A stretch of 31,211 bases of DNA from an uncultured Eubacteriales bacterium. GTDB lineage: Bacteria > Bacillota > Clostridia > Oscillospirales > CAG-272. The notes below the pieces were generated by a model. It searched no databases and was not told the origin of the DNA. It saw only the letters and a list, made by a program, of their open reading frames with translations. How positions within the stretch are numbered: the first letter of the stretch is position 1; each line of letters begins with the position of its first letter. Positions 1 through 8,309 of the stretch are shown here, in pieces. The stretch lies in assembly GCA_900548735.1 (NCBI GenBank), contig URMC01000011.1:1-31211 (forward strand), in the 5' to 3' direction. Both the position numbers and the translations under genes were made by a program.

Positions 1-2589
1 ATCGTGGTCGGTCCTAACCTGAAGATTTATCAGTGCGGTCTGCCGCGCGAGATGGCACTGGAGCTGTTCAAGCCTTTCGTGGTCAAGAGACTGACCGAAA
101 TGATGAAGGCGACCAACATCCGCGAGGCGCAGAAGAAGATCGAGCGCGCGTACCAGCACCCCGAGGTGTGGGACGCACTGGAAAACGTCATCAAAGAGCA
201 CCCGGTGCTCCTGAACCGCGCACCGACCCTGCACCGTCTGTCCATTCAGGCATTTGAGCCTGTGCTGGTGGATGGCAGAGCCATCAAACTGCACCCGCTG
301 GTCTGCTCGGCATTCAACGCCGACTTTGACGGTGACCAGATGCCTGTCCACGTGCCGCTGTCCGCAGAGGCACAGGCGGAAGCCCGCTTCCTGATGCTTT
401 CCGCAAACAACCTGTTGAAGCCCGCTGACGGCCGCGCCGTTGCCGTGCCGACGCAGGATATGATTCTCGGCACTTACTACCTCCTGATGGAGAAGCCTGG
501 CGAGCCCGGCGAAGGGATGTGCTTCCGCGACTTCAATGAAGCGGAAATGGCATATGCCAACGGGGCAGTGGGGCTTCACGCTCCCATCCGTATCCGCCTC
601 TCCCGTGAGGTACAGGGCAAGACCGTGACCGGTATTGTCAAAACCTCTCTCGGGTGTCTCATTTTCAACCGCAACATCCCGCAGGACCTCGGTTTTGTGG
701 ACCGCACCCTGCCGGAAAACTTTGACCCCACCGACCCTGAGGTCGTGGAAAAAGTGCTGAAAATGGAGATTGACACCGCGTTCCTGATCAAAAACAAGGG
801 CAACGTCAAGAAGATTCTCGGTATGCTCATTGACAACTGCATCAAGTATCACAGCGCCGCAGAATGTGCGGAAATGCTGGACAACGTCAAGGAAATGGGC
901 TACAAGTATTCCACCCGTGCGTCGTTCTCCATCTCGGTGTACGATATGACCATTCCGAAGACCAAATCGCAGATTCTTGCCGAGTCTCAGGCGCAGGTAG
1001 ACCGTACCAATGCGTACTTCCGCCGCGGTCTGCTGACCGACGAGGAACGTTATAACATTGTCATCAAGATCTGGGATAAGACCACAGAAGAGGTTACCGC
1101 AGAGATGATGAAGTGCTTCCATTCGCTGAACCCGATCAAAATCATGGCGGACTCCGGTGCCCGTGGTTCTACCAAGCAGATGAGACAGCTTGCCGCTATG
1201 CGCGGACCGATGTTTGCTACCAACGGTAAAACGATGGAAATCCCGATCAAGTCCAACTTCCGTGAGGGTATGAAGATCCTGGAGTATTTCATGGGGTCGA
1301 AGAGCTCCCGTAAATCTCTGTCCGATACCGCACTGCGTACCGCGGACTCCGGGTATCTGACCCGGCGTCTGGTTGACGTTTCGCAGGACGTGATCGTGCG
1401 TGAGGAATGCTGTGACGCAACCGACGGGCAGCTGGTCACCGCCATCCGCAACCCCGCAAAGCCGGATGAGGATATTGAATCCCTGCGCGAGCGCGTGGTG
1501 GGCAGATACACCTTTGGCGATGTGGTCAATCCGGAAACCGGCGAGGTCATTGTGCCCGGCGATAAGATGATTTCCGATGCGGATTATAAGGCAATTTCCG
1601 ATGCCGGCATCCAGCAGGTCAAGATCCGTACCCTGCTCAAGTGCCATGCACGCCATGGCGTGTGCGCGCATTGCTACGGCGCGGACCTGTCCTCCGGCAA
1701 ACCTGTCAGTGTGGGTGAATCCGTCGGTATCATCGCCGCACAGTCGATCGGTGAGCCCGGTACCCAGCTGACGATGCGTACCTTCCACTCCGGCGGCGTT
1801 GCCGGTGCCGATATTACACAGGGTCTGCCCCGTGTAGAAGAAATCTTTGAAGCAAGACCGCCGAAGAAGACCGCGCTGATCTGTGAGCAGACCGGTACGG
1901 TGCAGGGGATTTCCCACGGCGAGAACACCAACGTCTACGTGGTGGACGTGGTGGATAAGGACGGTCAGCAGTTCAAGTACAACATCCCCTACGGTGCACG
2001 TATTATGGTGAAAGAGGGCGATTCGATCAAGCGCGGTCAGGTGCTGACTGCGGGCGATAAGGCGCCTGCCGACATCCTGCGTATCAGCGGTATGGATGAG
2101 GTGTACGAATATATTATTGAAGAGATTCAGAAGGCATACCGCTCTCAGGGCGTTGACGTCAACGATAAACACGTGGAGATCATTGCCCGCCAGATGACCC
2201 GTAAGGTGCATGTGGACGACGCAGGCGATACCGATCTTCTGCTCGGTACCCTGATGGATGTGCTGGATTTCGAGGATGTCAATAAGAAGATTGAGGAGCG
2301 GATCAACGCCGGCGAGACCGAGCTGAAGCCCGCCACCGCCAGCCGCGTGTTGCTGGGCGTGACCAAAGCGGCATTGCAGACCGAATCCTTCCTCTCCGCA
2401 GCATCATTCCAGGAGACCACCAAGGTGCTCACCGAGGCAGCAATCAAGGGCAAAGTTGACCACCTGCTGGGTCTGAAAGAAAACGTCATTATCGGTAAGC
2501 TGATTCCTGCCGGTACCGGCATGAGCTGCTACCACAATATCCATGTGGAATCCACCGTTCCGGCCGAGGGAGACGGGTACTCCTACTGA
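1..2589 (+). CDS. rpoC: DNA-directed RNA polymerase subunit beta' (5' truncated by window)
   Basis: This is the largest catalytic subunit of RNA polymerase. The frame is open from base 1, so the gene begins upstream; about 862 residues remain and roughly the first 340 are missing compared with the usual 1,200-residue Firmicutes protein. The catalytic Mg-binding motif NADFDGDQM lies at 316-342. Further on are the bridge-helix region (GARGSTKQMRQLAAMRGPM), the second zinc site (a Cys in REECCD plus CHARHGVCAHC) and the trigger-loop region (GEPGTQLTMRTFHSGG, then PRVEEIFEAR). The C-terminus (KLIPAGTG...) is the normal one. No large lineage-specific insertion is seen in this part. In Firmicutes rpoC normally follows rpoB and precedes the str ribosomal genes, as it does here. 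The L7Ae-like gene often found between rpoC and rpsL is absent. Confidence 0.99.
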   Translation: MVVGPNLKIYQCGLPREMALELFKPFVVKRLTEMMKATNIREAQKKIERAYQHPEVWDALENVIKEHPVLLNRAPTLHRLSIQAFEPVLVDGRAIKLHPLVCSAFNADFDGDQMPVHVPLSAEAQAEARFLMLSANNLLKPADGRAVAVPTQDMILGTYYLLMEKPGEPGEGMCFRDFNEAEMAYANGAVGLHAPIRIRLSREVQGKTVTGIVKTSLGCLIFNRNIPQDLGFVDRTLPENFDPTDPEVVEKVLKMEIDTAFLIKNKGNVKKILGMLIDNCIKYHSAAECAEMLDNVKEMGYKYSTRASFSISVYDMTIPKTKSQILAESQAQVDRTNAYFRRGLLTDEERYNIVIKIWDKTTEEVTAEMMKCFHSLNPIKIMADSGARGSTKQMRQLAAMRGPMFATNGKTMEIPIKSNFREGMKILEYFMGSKSSRKSLSDTALRTADSGYLTRRLVDVSQDVIVREECCDATDGQLVTAIRNPAKPDEDIESLRERVVGRYTFGDVVNPETGEVIVPGDKMISDADYKAISDAGIQQVKIRTLLKCHARHGVCAHCYGADLSSGKPVSVGESVGIIAAQSIGEPGTQLTMRTFHSGGVAGADITQGLPRVEEIFEARPPKKTALICEQTGTVQGISHGENTNVYVVDVVDKDGQQFKYNIPYGARIMVKEGDSIKRGQVLTAGDKAPADILRISGMDEVYEYIIEEIQKAYRSQGVDVNDKHVEIIARQMTRKVHVDDAGDTDLLLGTLMDVLDFEDVNKKIEERINAGETELKPATASRVLLGVTKAALQTESFLSAASFQETTKVLTEAAIKGKVDHLLGLKENVIIGKLIPAGTGMSCYHNIHVESTVPAEGDGYSY

Positions 2590-2619
2590 TCGGTTTTGTG
2601 CAATTTTACAACAATCCTG

Positions 2620-2657
2620 AAACAGGCACAGGCATCGCACGATGCCTGTGCCTGTTT
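2620..2657 (+). terminator. Perfect 17-bp hairpin after rpoC, probable terminator
   Basis: Arms 2620-2636 and 2641-2657 are exact reverse complements around a 4-base loop, 30 bases after the rpoC stop. The 3' arm ends in TTT but is followed by GCCTGC rather than a T-run, so it is a weak match to an intrinsic terminator. It may instead act as a 3' end or processing element between rpoBC and the str operon. Confidence 0.55.
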
Positions 2658-2773
2658 GCCTGCAAAAAGACCTTTTTTGACTGCATAAATTCCACTTTGC
2701 TGGAACAAAATAACAGTTATACCGGCTCCTTTTTGTGCAAAAGGGAGAAATTTTTGGAGAGAGAAAACAATTC

Positions 2774-2802
2774 TTGACAAGGCAACCCCAAACTGTTATA
2801 AT
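2774..2802 (+). promoter_or_regulatory. Sigma-A promoter of the rpsL operon
   Basis: A perfect -35 TTGACA (2774-2779) and perfect -10 TATAAT (2797-2802) are separated by 17 bases. The predicted transcript starts near 2809, giving a leader of about 66 bases before rpsL. Confidence 0.9.
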
Positions 2803-2874
2803 AATGCTTGTGCTATTGGGTGTACTATGCCCATTGCGCAGAAACATTAAAATTTTAGAAGAAGGAGGAGAAAA

Positions 2875-3288
2875 ATGCCAACCTTTAATCAGCTTGTCAG
2901 ACAGGGTCGCAGCGACAAAGTGTACAAGTCCAAAGCACCGGTGCTTCAGAAGGGCTTCAACTCTTTGAACAACGCGCAGACTGATCAGAGCGCACCGCAG
3001 AGACGCGGCGTATGCACGAAGGTGTCCACCACAAGCCCGAAGAAGCCGAACTCCGCGCTCCGTAAGATTGCGCGTGTCCGTCTTACCAACGGTCTTGAGG
3101 CAACGACCTACATTCCGGGCATCGGTCACAACCTGCAGGAACACTCGGTGGTTCTCATCAGAGGCGGTCGTGTACGCGATCTGCCTGGTGTCCGTTATCA
3201 CATCATTCGCGGTACCCTTGACGCACAGGGCGTTGCAAACCGCAAACAGGGCCGTTCCAAGTACGGCGCAAAGGCTCCCAAGAAATAA
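2875..3288 (+). CDS. rpsL: 30S ribosomal protein S12
   Basis: A 137-residue small-subunit protein of the decoding centre. It starts MPTFNQLVRQGR and contains the conserved core PKKPNSALRKIARVRL, which carries the streptomycin-site lysine in its common (sensitive-type) form, and GGRVRDLPGVRYH, with the aspartate that is methylthiolated in some bacteria. An AAGGAGGAG ribosome binding site lies just upstream. The N-terminal third carries the few extra residues (around NSLNNAQTDQSAP) typical of Firmicutes S12. It is the first gene of an rpsL-rpsG-fusA-tuf run with its own consensus promoter, and the length agrees with family members. Confidence 0.99.
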   Translation: MPTFNQLVRQGRSDKVYKSKAPVLQKGFNSLNNAQTDQSAPQRRGVCTKVSTTSPKKPNSALRKIARVRLTNGLEATTYIPGIGHNLQEHSVVLIRGGRVRDLPGVRYHIIRGTLDAQGVANRKQGRSKYGAKAPKK

Positions 3289-3424
3289 TCGGGGGCAGGT
3301 ATTGATAGCATCGTCCGGCTGAGTCAGAAATTTTAATGTTTATGTCTTTTGCTTCGACGAGCGCTGACGAAAGTAAATTTCGAGTACCGATGAGATCATA
3401 TTTTTAATGAAGGAGGGAAGTAAA

Positions 3425-3895
3425 GTGCCGAGAAGAGGTCGTATATCCAAAAGAGACGTCCTCCCGGATCCGTTGTACAATTCCAAGCTTGTGACCAAGC
3501 TGATCAACAACGTGATGGAGGACGGCAAAAAGGGTGTTGCCCAGAAGATCGTTTACGAAGCATTTGCCACAGTTGAGGCAAAGGTAGGGCAGAACCCGCT
3601 GGAAGTATTTAACGAAGCTCTTGAAAACATTATGCCTGTACTGGAAGTCAAGGCCCGCCGTGTGGGCGGCTCCACGTACCAGGTGCCTATGGAGGTTCGC
3701 CCTGAGCGCCGTCAGACGCTCGGTCTGAGATGGCTCATCTCTTATGCGAGAAACCGTAGCGAGCGCACGATGGCTGAACGTCTTGCCGCCGAAATTATGG
3801 ACGCCAAGAACAGCATGGGTGGCGCATTCAAGAAAAAAGAAGAGACCCACAGAATGGCAGAAGCCAACAAGGCTTTCGCCCATTACAGATACTGA
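3425..3895 (+). CDS. rpsG: 30S ribosomal protein S7
   Basis: A 156-residue protein that nucleates assembly of the 16S rRNA 3' domain. I chose the GTG at 3425 because it follows AGGAGGG (3411-3417) by 7 bases and gives the canonical N-terminus MPRRGRISKRDVLPDP and the family's standard length. An in-frame ATG at 3407 lies upstream of the ribosome binding site itself and is rejected. Conserved blocks include GGSTYQVPMEVRPERRQTLGLRWL and the C-terminal HRMAEANKAFAHYRY. The 136-base gap from rpsL is long for this operon and could hold a control site, since S7 represses its own operon in E. coli by binding there. Confidence 0.99.
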   Translation: MPRRGRISKRDVLPDPLYNSKLVTKLINNVMEDGKKGVAQKIVYEAFATVEAKVGQNPLEVFNEALENIMPVLEVKARRVGGSTYQVPMEVRPERRQTLGLRWLISYARNRSERTMAERLAAEIMDAKNSMGGAFKKKEETHRMAEANKAFAHYRY

Positions 3896-3910
3896 TAAAG
3901 GAGTCCGCAT

Positions 3911-6034
3911 ATGGGAAGACAATATCCGCTTGAGCGGACCCGTAACATCGGTATCATGGCGCATATCGACGCCGGTAAGACCACCACAACCGAACGTATT
4001 TTGTTCTACACGGGCAAAACCCACAAAATCGGCGAGGTGCATGAAGGCGCTGCGACCATGGACTGGATGGTTCAGGAGCAGGAGCGCGGAATTACCATTA
4101 CTTCCGCCGCTACCACTTGCTACTGGGCTCACACCACACTGCATAACGATCCTGCCGAAGCCAAAAAGAACATGTACCGGATCAATATCATTGATACCCC
4201 CGGTCACGTGGACTTTACGGTAGAGGTGGAGCGTTCGCTTCGTGTCCTTGACGGCTCTGTGACCGTGTTCTGCGCCAAAGGTGGCGTAGAGCCGCAGTCC
4301 GAGACTGTCTGGAGACAGGCAGACAAATACCACGTGCCGAGAATGGCTTACGTCAACAAGATGGACATCAACGGTGCAAACTTCTATCGCGTTGTCCAGA
4401 TGATGAAAGACCGTCTGCACGCAAACGCCGTGCCGATCCAGTTGCCGATCGGTTCGGAGGCTACTTTCCGCGGCATCATCGACCTGATGGAGATGGATGC
4501 CGATATCTACTACGATGACCTCGGCAAGGATATGCGTGTCGAGCCGATTCCGGAAGATATGAAGGAAAAAGCAGAGGAATATCGTGCGGCAATGGTTGAG
4601 GCGATCGCTTCTACCGACGACGCGCTGATGGACAAGTACCTCAATGATGAAGAGATCACGGTGGACGAGCTGAAAGCCGCTTTGCGCAAAGCGACGATCT
4701 CCAACGAAATCGTACCCGTCATCTGCGGTACCTCCTACAAAAACAAGGGCGTGCAGAAACTGCTTGATGCAGTGCTGGACTATATGCCGTCCCCTGTGGA
4801 TATTCCCCCGATCAAAGGCATCAACCCCGAAACCGAGGAGGAGGACAGCCGTCCTGCGGACGACAACGCTCCGTTCTCCGCGCTCGCTTTCAAGATTATG
4901 ACTGACCCGTTTGTGGGTAAACTGTGCTTCTTCCGCGTGTACTCCGGTACCATCGCGGCAGGTACCACCGCTTATAACTCCACCAAAGGCGCCCGTGAGC
5001 GTTTTGGCCGCATTCTGCAGATGCACGCCAACAACCGCCAGGACATCGAGATGTGCTACAGCGGTGACATTGCCGCCGTTGTCGGTGTGAAAAACACCAC
5101 CACCGGTGATACGTTCTGCGATGAGAAGCATCCGATCATCCTCGAATCCATGGTCTTCCCGGAGCCGGTTATCCACGTGGCAATCGAGCCCAAGACCAAG
5201 GCTGGTCAGGAAAAGATGGGCATTGCCCTCGCAAAACTGGCAGAGGAGGACCCGACCTTCCGTACCTATACGGACGAGGAGACCGGTCAGACCATCATTG
5301 CCGGTATGGGCGAGCTGCACCTGGAAATCATCGTTGACCGACTCCTGCGTGAGTTCAAGGTCGAGGCGAATATCGGTGCGCCCCAGGTTGCCTACAAAGA
5401 AACCATCCGCAAAAAGGTCGATCAGGAGACCAAGTACAAGCGCCAGAGCGGTGGCTCCGGTCAGTACGGTCACGTGAAGATCATTGTGGAGCCGAACGAG
5501 CCCGGCAAGGGCTACGAGTTCGTCAACGCTGTGACCGGCGGTTCTATCCCGAAGGAATTCATCCCCGCGGTAGATGCCGGTATCCAGGGGGCACTCCAGA
5601 GCGGTGTGCTTGCCGGATACAACGTTGTGGACATCAAGGTTACTCTTTATGACGGTTCTTACCACGAAGTCGACTCTTCCGAAATGGCATTCAAGATCGC
5701 CGGTTCCATGGCGGTTAAGGAAGCGATGAGAAAAGCAGACCCCGTGCTGACCGAGCCGATCATGAAAGTGGTTACCACCGTTCCGGACGACTATCTCGGT
5801 GACGTCATCGGTGACTTCAACAGCCGCCGCGGTCAGATCCAGTCGATGGAGCCGGGCAACGGCGCAACCGAAATTCACGCGTTTGTCCCGCTTGCCAACA
5901 TGTTTGGCTATGCAACGGATCTCCGTTCCAAAACGCAGGGTCGCGGTGTCTACGCGATGGAGCCTTCTCACTTTGCTGAAGTGCCGAAGTCCATCCAGGA
6001 AGAGATCGTTGCCAAGCGCAATAAAGGGAACTGA
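3911..6034 (+). CDS. fusA: Elongation factor G
   Basis: A 707-residue GTPase that drives ribosomal translocation. G1 AHIDAGKTTT (about residues 17-26), G2 in ERGITITSAATT, G3 DTPGHVD and G4 NKMD are all present. Domain IV contains GGSGQYGHVKI and IPKEFIPAVDAGIQGAL, and domain V ends the protein. Just after G2 the segment between AATTCYW and RINIIDTPGH is about 7 residues longer than in E. coli, within the range of clostridial EF-G. An AAAGGAG site precedes the ATG, and the gene starts 15 bases after rpsG, so the two are cotranscribed. It looks like housekeeping EF-G rather than a tetracycline-protection paralogue, given the operon position and intact motifs. Confidence 0.99.
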   Translation: MGRQYPLERTRNIGIMAHIDAGKTTTTERILFYTGKTHKIGEVHEGAATMDWMVQEQERGITITSAATTCYWAHTTLHNDPAEAKKNMYRINIIDTPGHVDFTVEVERSLRVLDGSVTVFCAKGGVEPQSETVWRQADKYHVPRMAYVNKMDINGANFYRVVQMMKDRLHANAVPIQLPIGSEATFRGIIDLMEMDADIYYDDLGKDMRVEPIPEDMKEKAEEYRAAMVEAIASTDDALMDKYLNDEEITVDELKAALRKATISNEIVPVICGTSYKNKGVQKLLDAVLDYMPSPVDIPPIKGINPETEEEDSRPADDNAPFSALAFKIMTDPFVGKLCFFRVYSGTIAAGTTAYNSTKGARERFGRILQMHANNRQDIEMCYSGDIAAVVGVKNTTTGDTFCDEKHPIILESMVFPEPVIHVAIEPKTKAGQEKMGIALAKLAEEDPTFRTYTDEETGQTIIAGMGELHLEIIVDRLLREFKVEANIGAPQVAYKETIRKKVDQETKYKRQSGGSGQYGHVKIIVEPNEPGKGYEFVNAVTGGSIPKEFIPAVDAGIQGALQSGVLAGYNVVDIKVTLYDGSYHEVDSSEMAFKIAGSMAVKEAMRKADPVLTEPIMKVVTTVPDDYLGDVIGDFNSRRGQIQSMEPGNGATEIHAFVPLANMFGYATDLRSKTQGRGVYAMEPSHFAEVPKSIQEEIVAKRNKGN

Positions 6035-6088
6035 TTTCACAATAAGTTAAACCTTAAACAAAAAAATTTTTAACGGAGGATTTTCAAA

Positions 6089-7294
6089 ATGGGAAAGGAA
6101 ACATTTGAAAGAACAAAACCCCATGTAAACATTGGTACCATCGGTCACGTTGACCACGGCAAGACCACTCTTACCGCGGCAATCACCAAGGTTCTCTCTC
6201 TGAAGAACGGCAAAAACGAGTTCCTGGCTTATGACCAGATCGACAACGCTCCCGAAGAGAAGGCACGTGGTATCACAATCAACACCCGTCACGTTGAGTA
6301 CGAGACTGACAAGCGTCACTACGCGCACGTTGACTGCCCCGGCCACGCTGACTATGTTAAGAACATGATCACCGGTGCTGCTCAGATGGACGGTGCAATC
6401 CTCGTGGTTGCAGGTACTGACGGCCCTCTGCAGCAGACCCGCGAGCACGTTCTGCTTGCCCGTCAGGTTGGCGTTCCTGCCATCGTTGTGTTCATGAACA
6501 AGACCGACCTTGTTGATGACGCTGAGCTGCTTGACCTTGTGGAGATGGAGATCCGCGATCTGCTCTCCTCCTACGACTTCCCGGGCGATGACATTCCGAT
6601 CATCCGTGGCTCTGCCCGTAACGCTCTGGAATCCACCAGCACCGACCCGAACGCTCCTGAGTATGCTTGCATCTGGGAGCTGATGGACGCTGTTGACAAT
6701 TACATTCCTACCCCTGAGCGTCAGTCCAACCTGCCTTTCCTGATGCCCGTCGAGGACGTGTTCTCTATCTCCGGCCGTGGTACTGTTGCTACCGGTCGTG
6801 TGGAGCGTGGCACCGTGAAAGTAAACGATGTGGTTGAGATCATCGGTCTTACCACTGAGAGAAAACAGACCACCGTTACCGGTGTTGAGATGTTCCACAA
6901 GCTCCTGCCCCAGGCTGAGGCTGGTGATAACATCGGCGCACTGCTCCGTGGTATCGCAAAAGACGAGATCGAGCGTGGTCAGGTTCTCTGCAAAGTCGGT
7001 TCCGTCAACCCCCACACCAAATTCGTGGGTCACGTGTACGTTCTGACTGAGAAAGAGGGCGGCCGTGCAAAGCCGTTCTTCGCTGGTTACAGACCGCAGT
7101 TCTACTTCAGAACCACCGACGTTACCGGTACCATCGAGCTGCCTGAGGGCGTTGAGATGTGCCGTCCCGGCGACAACGTGGATATGACCGTTGAACTGAT
7201 TAAGCCCATCGCTTGCGAAGAGGGTCTGCGTTTCGCTATCCGTGAGGGTGGCAGAACCGTTGGTTCCGGCGTCGTTTCCAAGATTCTTGGCTAA
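6089..7294 (+). CDS. tuf: Elongation factor Tu
   Basis: A 401-residue GTPase delivering aminoacyl-tRNA to the ribosome. GHVDHGKT (G1, residues 19-26), RGITINT (G2), DCPGHADYV (G3) and NKTD (G4) are intact. Domains 2 and 3 are complete, with GRGTVATGRVERG, RPQFYFRTTDVTG and REGGRTVGSGVVSK. Some normally constant positions differ from E. coli and Bacillus, for example VVAGTDGPLQQTREH in place of VVAATDGPMPQTREH, and LCKVGSVNPH in place of LAKPGTITPH. The STSTDPNAPEYACI insert is of clostridial type. Codon use is strongly biased (many GCT, CGT, GTT), as expected for high expression. An ACGGAGG site precedes the ATG; fusA ends 54 bases upstream. A strong hairpin follows the stop. Confidence 0.98.
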   Translation: MGKETFERTKPHVNIGTIGHVDHGKTTLTAAITKVLSLKNGKNEFLAYDQIDNAPEEKARGITINTRHVEYETDKRHYAHVDCPGHADYVKNMITGAAQMDGAILVVAGTDGPLQQTREHVLLARQVGVPAIVVFMNKTDLVDDAELLDLVEMEIRDLLSSYDFPGDDIPIIRGSARNALESTSTDPNAPEYACIWELMDAVDNYIPTPERQSNLPFLMPVEDVFSISGRGTVATGRVERGTVKVNDVVEIIGLTTERKQTTVTGVEMFHKLLPQAEAGDNIGALLRGIAKDEIERGQVLCKVGSVNPHTKFVGHVYVLTEKEGGRAKPFFAGYRPQFYFRTTDVTGTIELPEGVEMCRPGDNVDMTVELIKPIACEEGLRFAIREGGRTVGSGVVSKILG

Positions 7295-7317
7295 TTAAAA
7301 CCGGTTTACCGGTAAAA

Positions 7318-7369
7318 GGGACTGCCCAAGCCCCGCAGAAAGACGTTTCTGCGGGTGGCGGGCGGTCCC
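7318..7369 (+). terminator. Stem-loop at the end of the str operon
   Basis: A nested structure: the outer arms 7318-7327 and 7360-7369 pair over 10 bases with one G-T pair, and the inner arms 7332-7341 and 7346-7355 pair perfectly over 10 bases around GACG. There is no T-run directly after, so termination efficiency is uncertain. A smaller hairpin (ACCGG/CCGGT, 7300-7313) lies between the tuf stop and this structure. Confidence 0.55.
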
Positions 7370-7382
7370 GCTTCCTATGATT

Positions 7383-7513
7383 ATTTCTTTGGGGATTGGT
7401 GAAATTCCATACCGGCGGTAATCACGTAAAGCGCGTGTAGTCCGCGAACGCCGAAAGGCGCCGACAGAGTGCGATCCTCTGACCGACGGTAAAGTCCGGA
7501 TGAGAAAAGAAAT
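7383..7513 (+). promoter_or_regulatory. FMN riboswitch (RFN element) aptamer
   Basis: The conserved RFN core is readable: GGTGAAATTCC, ACCGGCGGTAAT, AGTCCGCGAAC, the hairpin CGCCGAAAGGCG, TCTGACCGACGGTAAAGTCCGGATG and GAGAAAAGAAAT. P1 forms between ATTTCTTT (7383-7390) and AAAGAAAT (7506-7513). It sits upstream of ribU and is followed by an intrinsic terminator, so FMN binding should switch transcription off. The class is well established; the assignment rests on motif recognition. Confidence 0.97.
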
Positions 7514-7575
7514 CAGCGCGGCAAATGGCGGCGCCGGTGCCAAGTGCACCTGCCGTATGCCGTAACTGTAAATCC

Positions 7576-7604
7576 CCGGGTGCGTTGCATCCGGTTTTTC
7601 TTTT
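7576..7604 (+). terminator. Attenuator terminator of the FMN riboswitch
   Basis: CCGGGTGC (7576-7583) pairs with GCATCCGG (7587-7594, one G-T pair) around GTT and is followed by TTTTTCTTTT. A competing fold is visible: GCACCTG (7546-7552) can pair with CGGGTGC (7577-7583) as an antiterminator, while GGTGC (7536-7540) can pair with GCACC (7546-7550) to release the terminator. Confidence 0.9.
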
Positions 7605-7632
7605 CTCCGAATCAACTGATACGGAGGGTTTT

Positions 7633-8253
7633 ATGAATACAAACGAACAAAAGCCGATCGAAAAAAGAAGAAAGCGGATCCCGCTTCGTTATATCACCGC
7701 AACAGCGGTGCTTTCGGCGCTTTCTACCGTGCTGATGATGCTCAGTTTCAGCGTGCCGTTTATGCCGTCTTTTCTGAAATTGGATTTTTCGGAGTTGCCG
7801 GCACTGATTGCCTCGTTTTCTATGGGGCCTGTCTCCGGCGTGCTGGTGTGCCTGATTAAGGATCTCCTCAATCTGCCGTTTTCCACCACGTGCGGGGTAT
7901 GGGAACTTTGCAACTTCCTGCTCGGCGCCTGCTTTGTGTTGCCGGCGGGGCTGATTTACCGCTTTCGTAAAAACCGCCGCGCGGCGCTGCTGGCGGCATT
8001 GTTGGGGGCATTGGTGATGGCGCTTGCCAGCCTGCCGCTCAATTACTTTATCACTTATCCGATGTATATGAAATTTTTGCCCTTGGAGCAGATTATCGGC
8101 TTGTACCAGGCAATTTTCCCCGGTGTCAACGGGCTTTTCCAGTGCCTGCTGATTTTCAATGTGCCGTTTACCTTTCTCAAAGGGCTGTTGGATACAATTC
8201 TGACTTTCTTGGTCTATAAACGCATTTCGCCCCTGATCCACGGCAGGGCTTGA
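7633..8253 (+). CDS. ribU: ECF transporter substrate-binding subunit for riboflavin
   Basis: A 206-residue integral membrane protein, the S component that binds riboflavin and works with the shared ECF energising module, which is not encoded here. After a positively charged N-terminus (KPIEKRRKRIPLRY) there are about six hydrophobic segments. The family hallmark SFLKLDFSELPALIASFSMG (residues 46-65) and the following VCLIKDLLN are typical of RibU. The ATG at 7633 follows ACGGAGGG and was chosen over in-frame upstream starts that lie inside the riboswitch leader. Control by the FMN riboswitch at 7383-7513 independently supports a flavin role. A promoter for the next gene overlaps its stop codon. 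Confidence 0.95.
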   Translation: MNTNEQKPIEKRRKRIPLRYITATAVLSALSTVLMMLSFSVPFMPSFLKLDFSELPALIASFSMGPVSGVLVCLIKDLLNLPFSTTCGVWELCNFLLGACFVLPAGLIYRFRKNRRAALLAALLGALVMALASLPLNYFITYPMYMKFLPLEQIIGLYQAIFPGVNGLFQCLLIFNVPFTFLKGLLDTILTFLVYKRISPLIHGRA

Positions 8254-8278
8254 CAAAACGCCGCAAATCGGGTATGAT
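8250..8278 (+). promoter_or_regulatory. Sigma-A promoter for the downstream membrane protein
   Basis: TTGACA (8250-8255) and TATGAT (8273-8278) with a 17-base spacer. The -35 overlaps the ribU stop codon, so the next gene can be expressed independently of the FMN riboswitch. Confidence 0.8.
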
Positions 8279-8309
8279 AAAAGGCAGTGACAGATGAAAG
8301 GGAAAAAAG

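Noticed and set aside
2404..3201. 265-codon minus-strand frame across the rpoC end, intergenic region and rpsL
   Set aside because: It covers two certain genes and a consensus promoter; composition is unlike its neighbours and there is no start signal.
3407..3427. ATG at 3407 as the rpsG start
   Set aside because: It lies upstream of the AGGAGGG site; GTG at 3425 gives the conserved N-terminus and the standard 156 residues.
3404..6040. 878-codon open frame on the minus strand across rpsG and fusA
   Set aside because: It is an exact antisense shadow of two certain genes, explained by their strong third-position G/C bias. The translation is His/Val/Arg-rich with no recognisable domain and it has no ribosome binding site.
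6047..7033. 328-codon minus-strand frame opposite tuf
   Set aside because: Shadow produced by the highly biased tuf codons.
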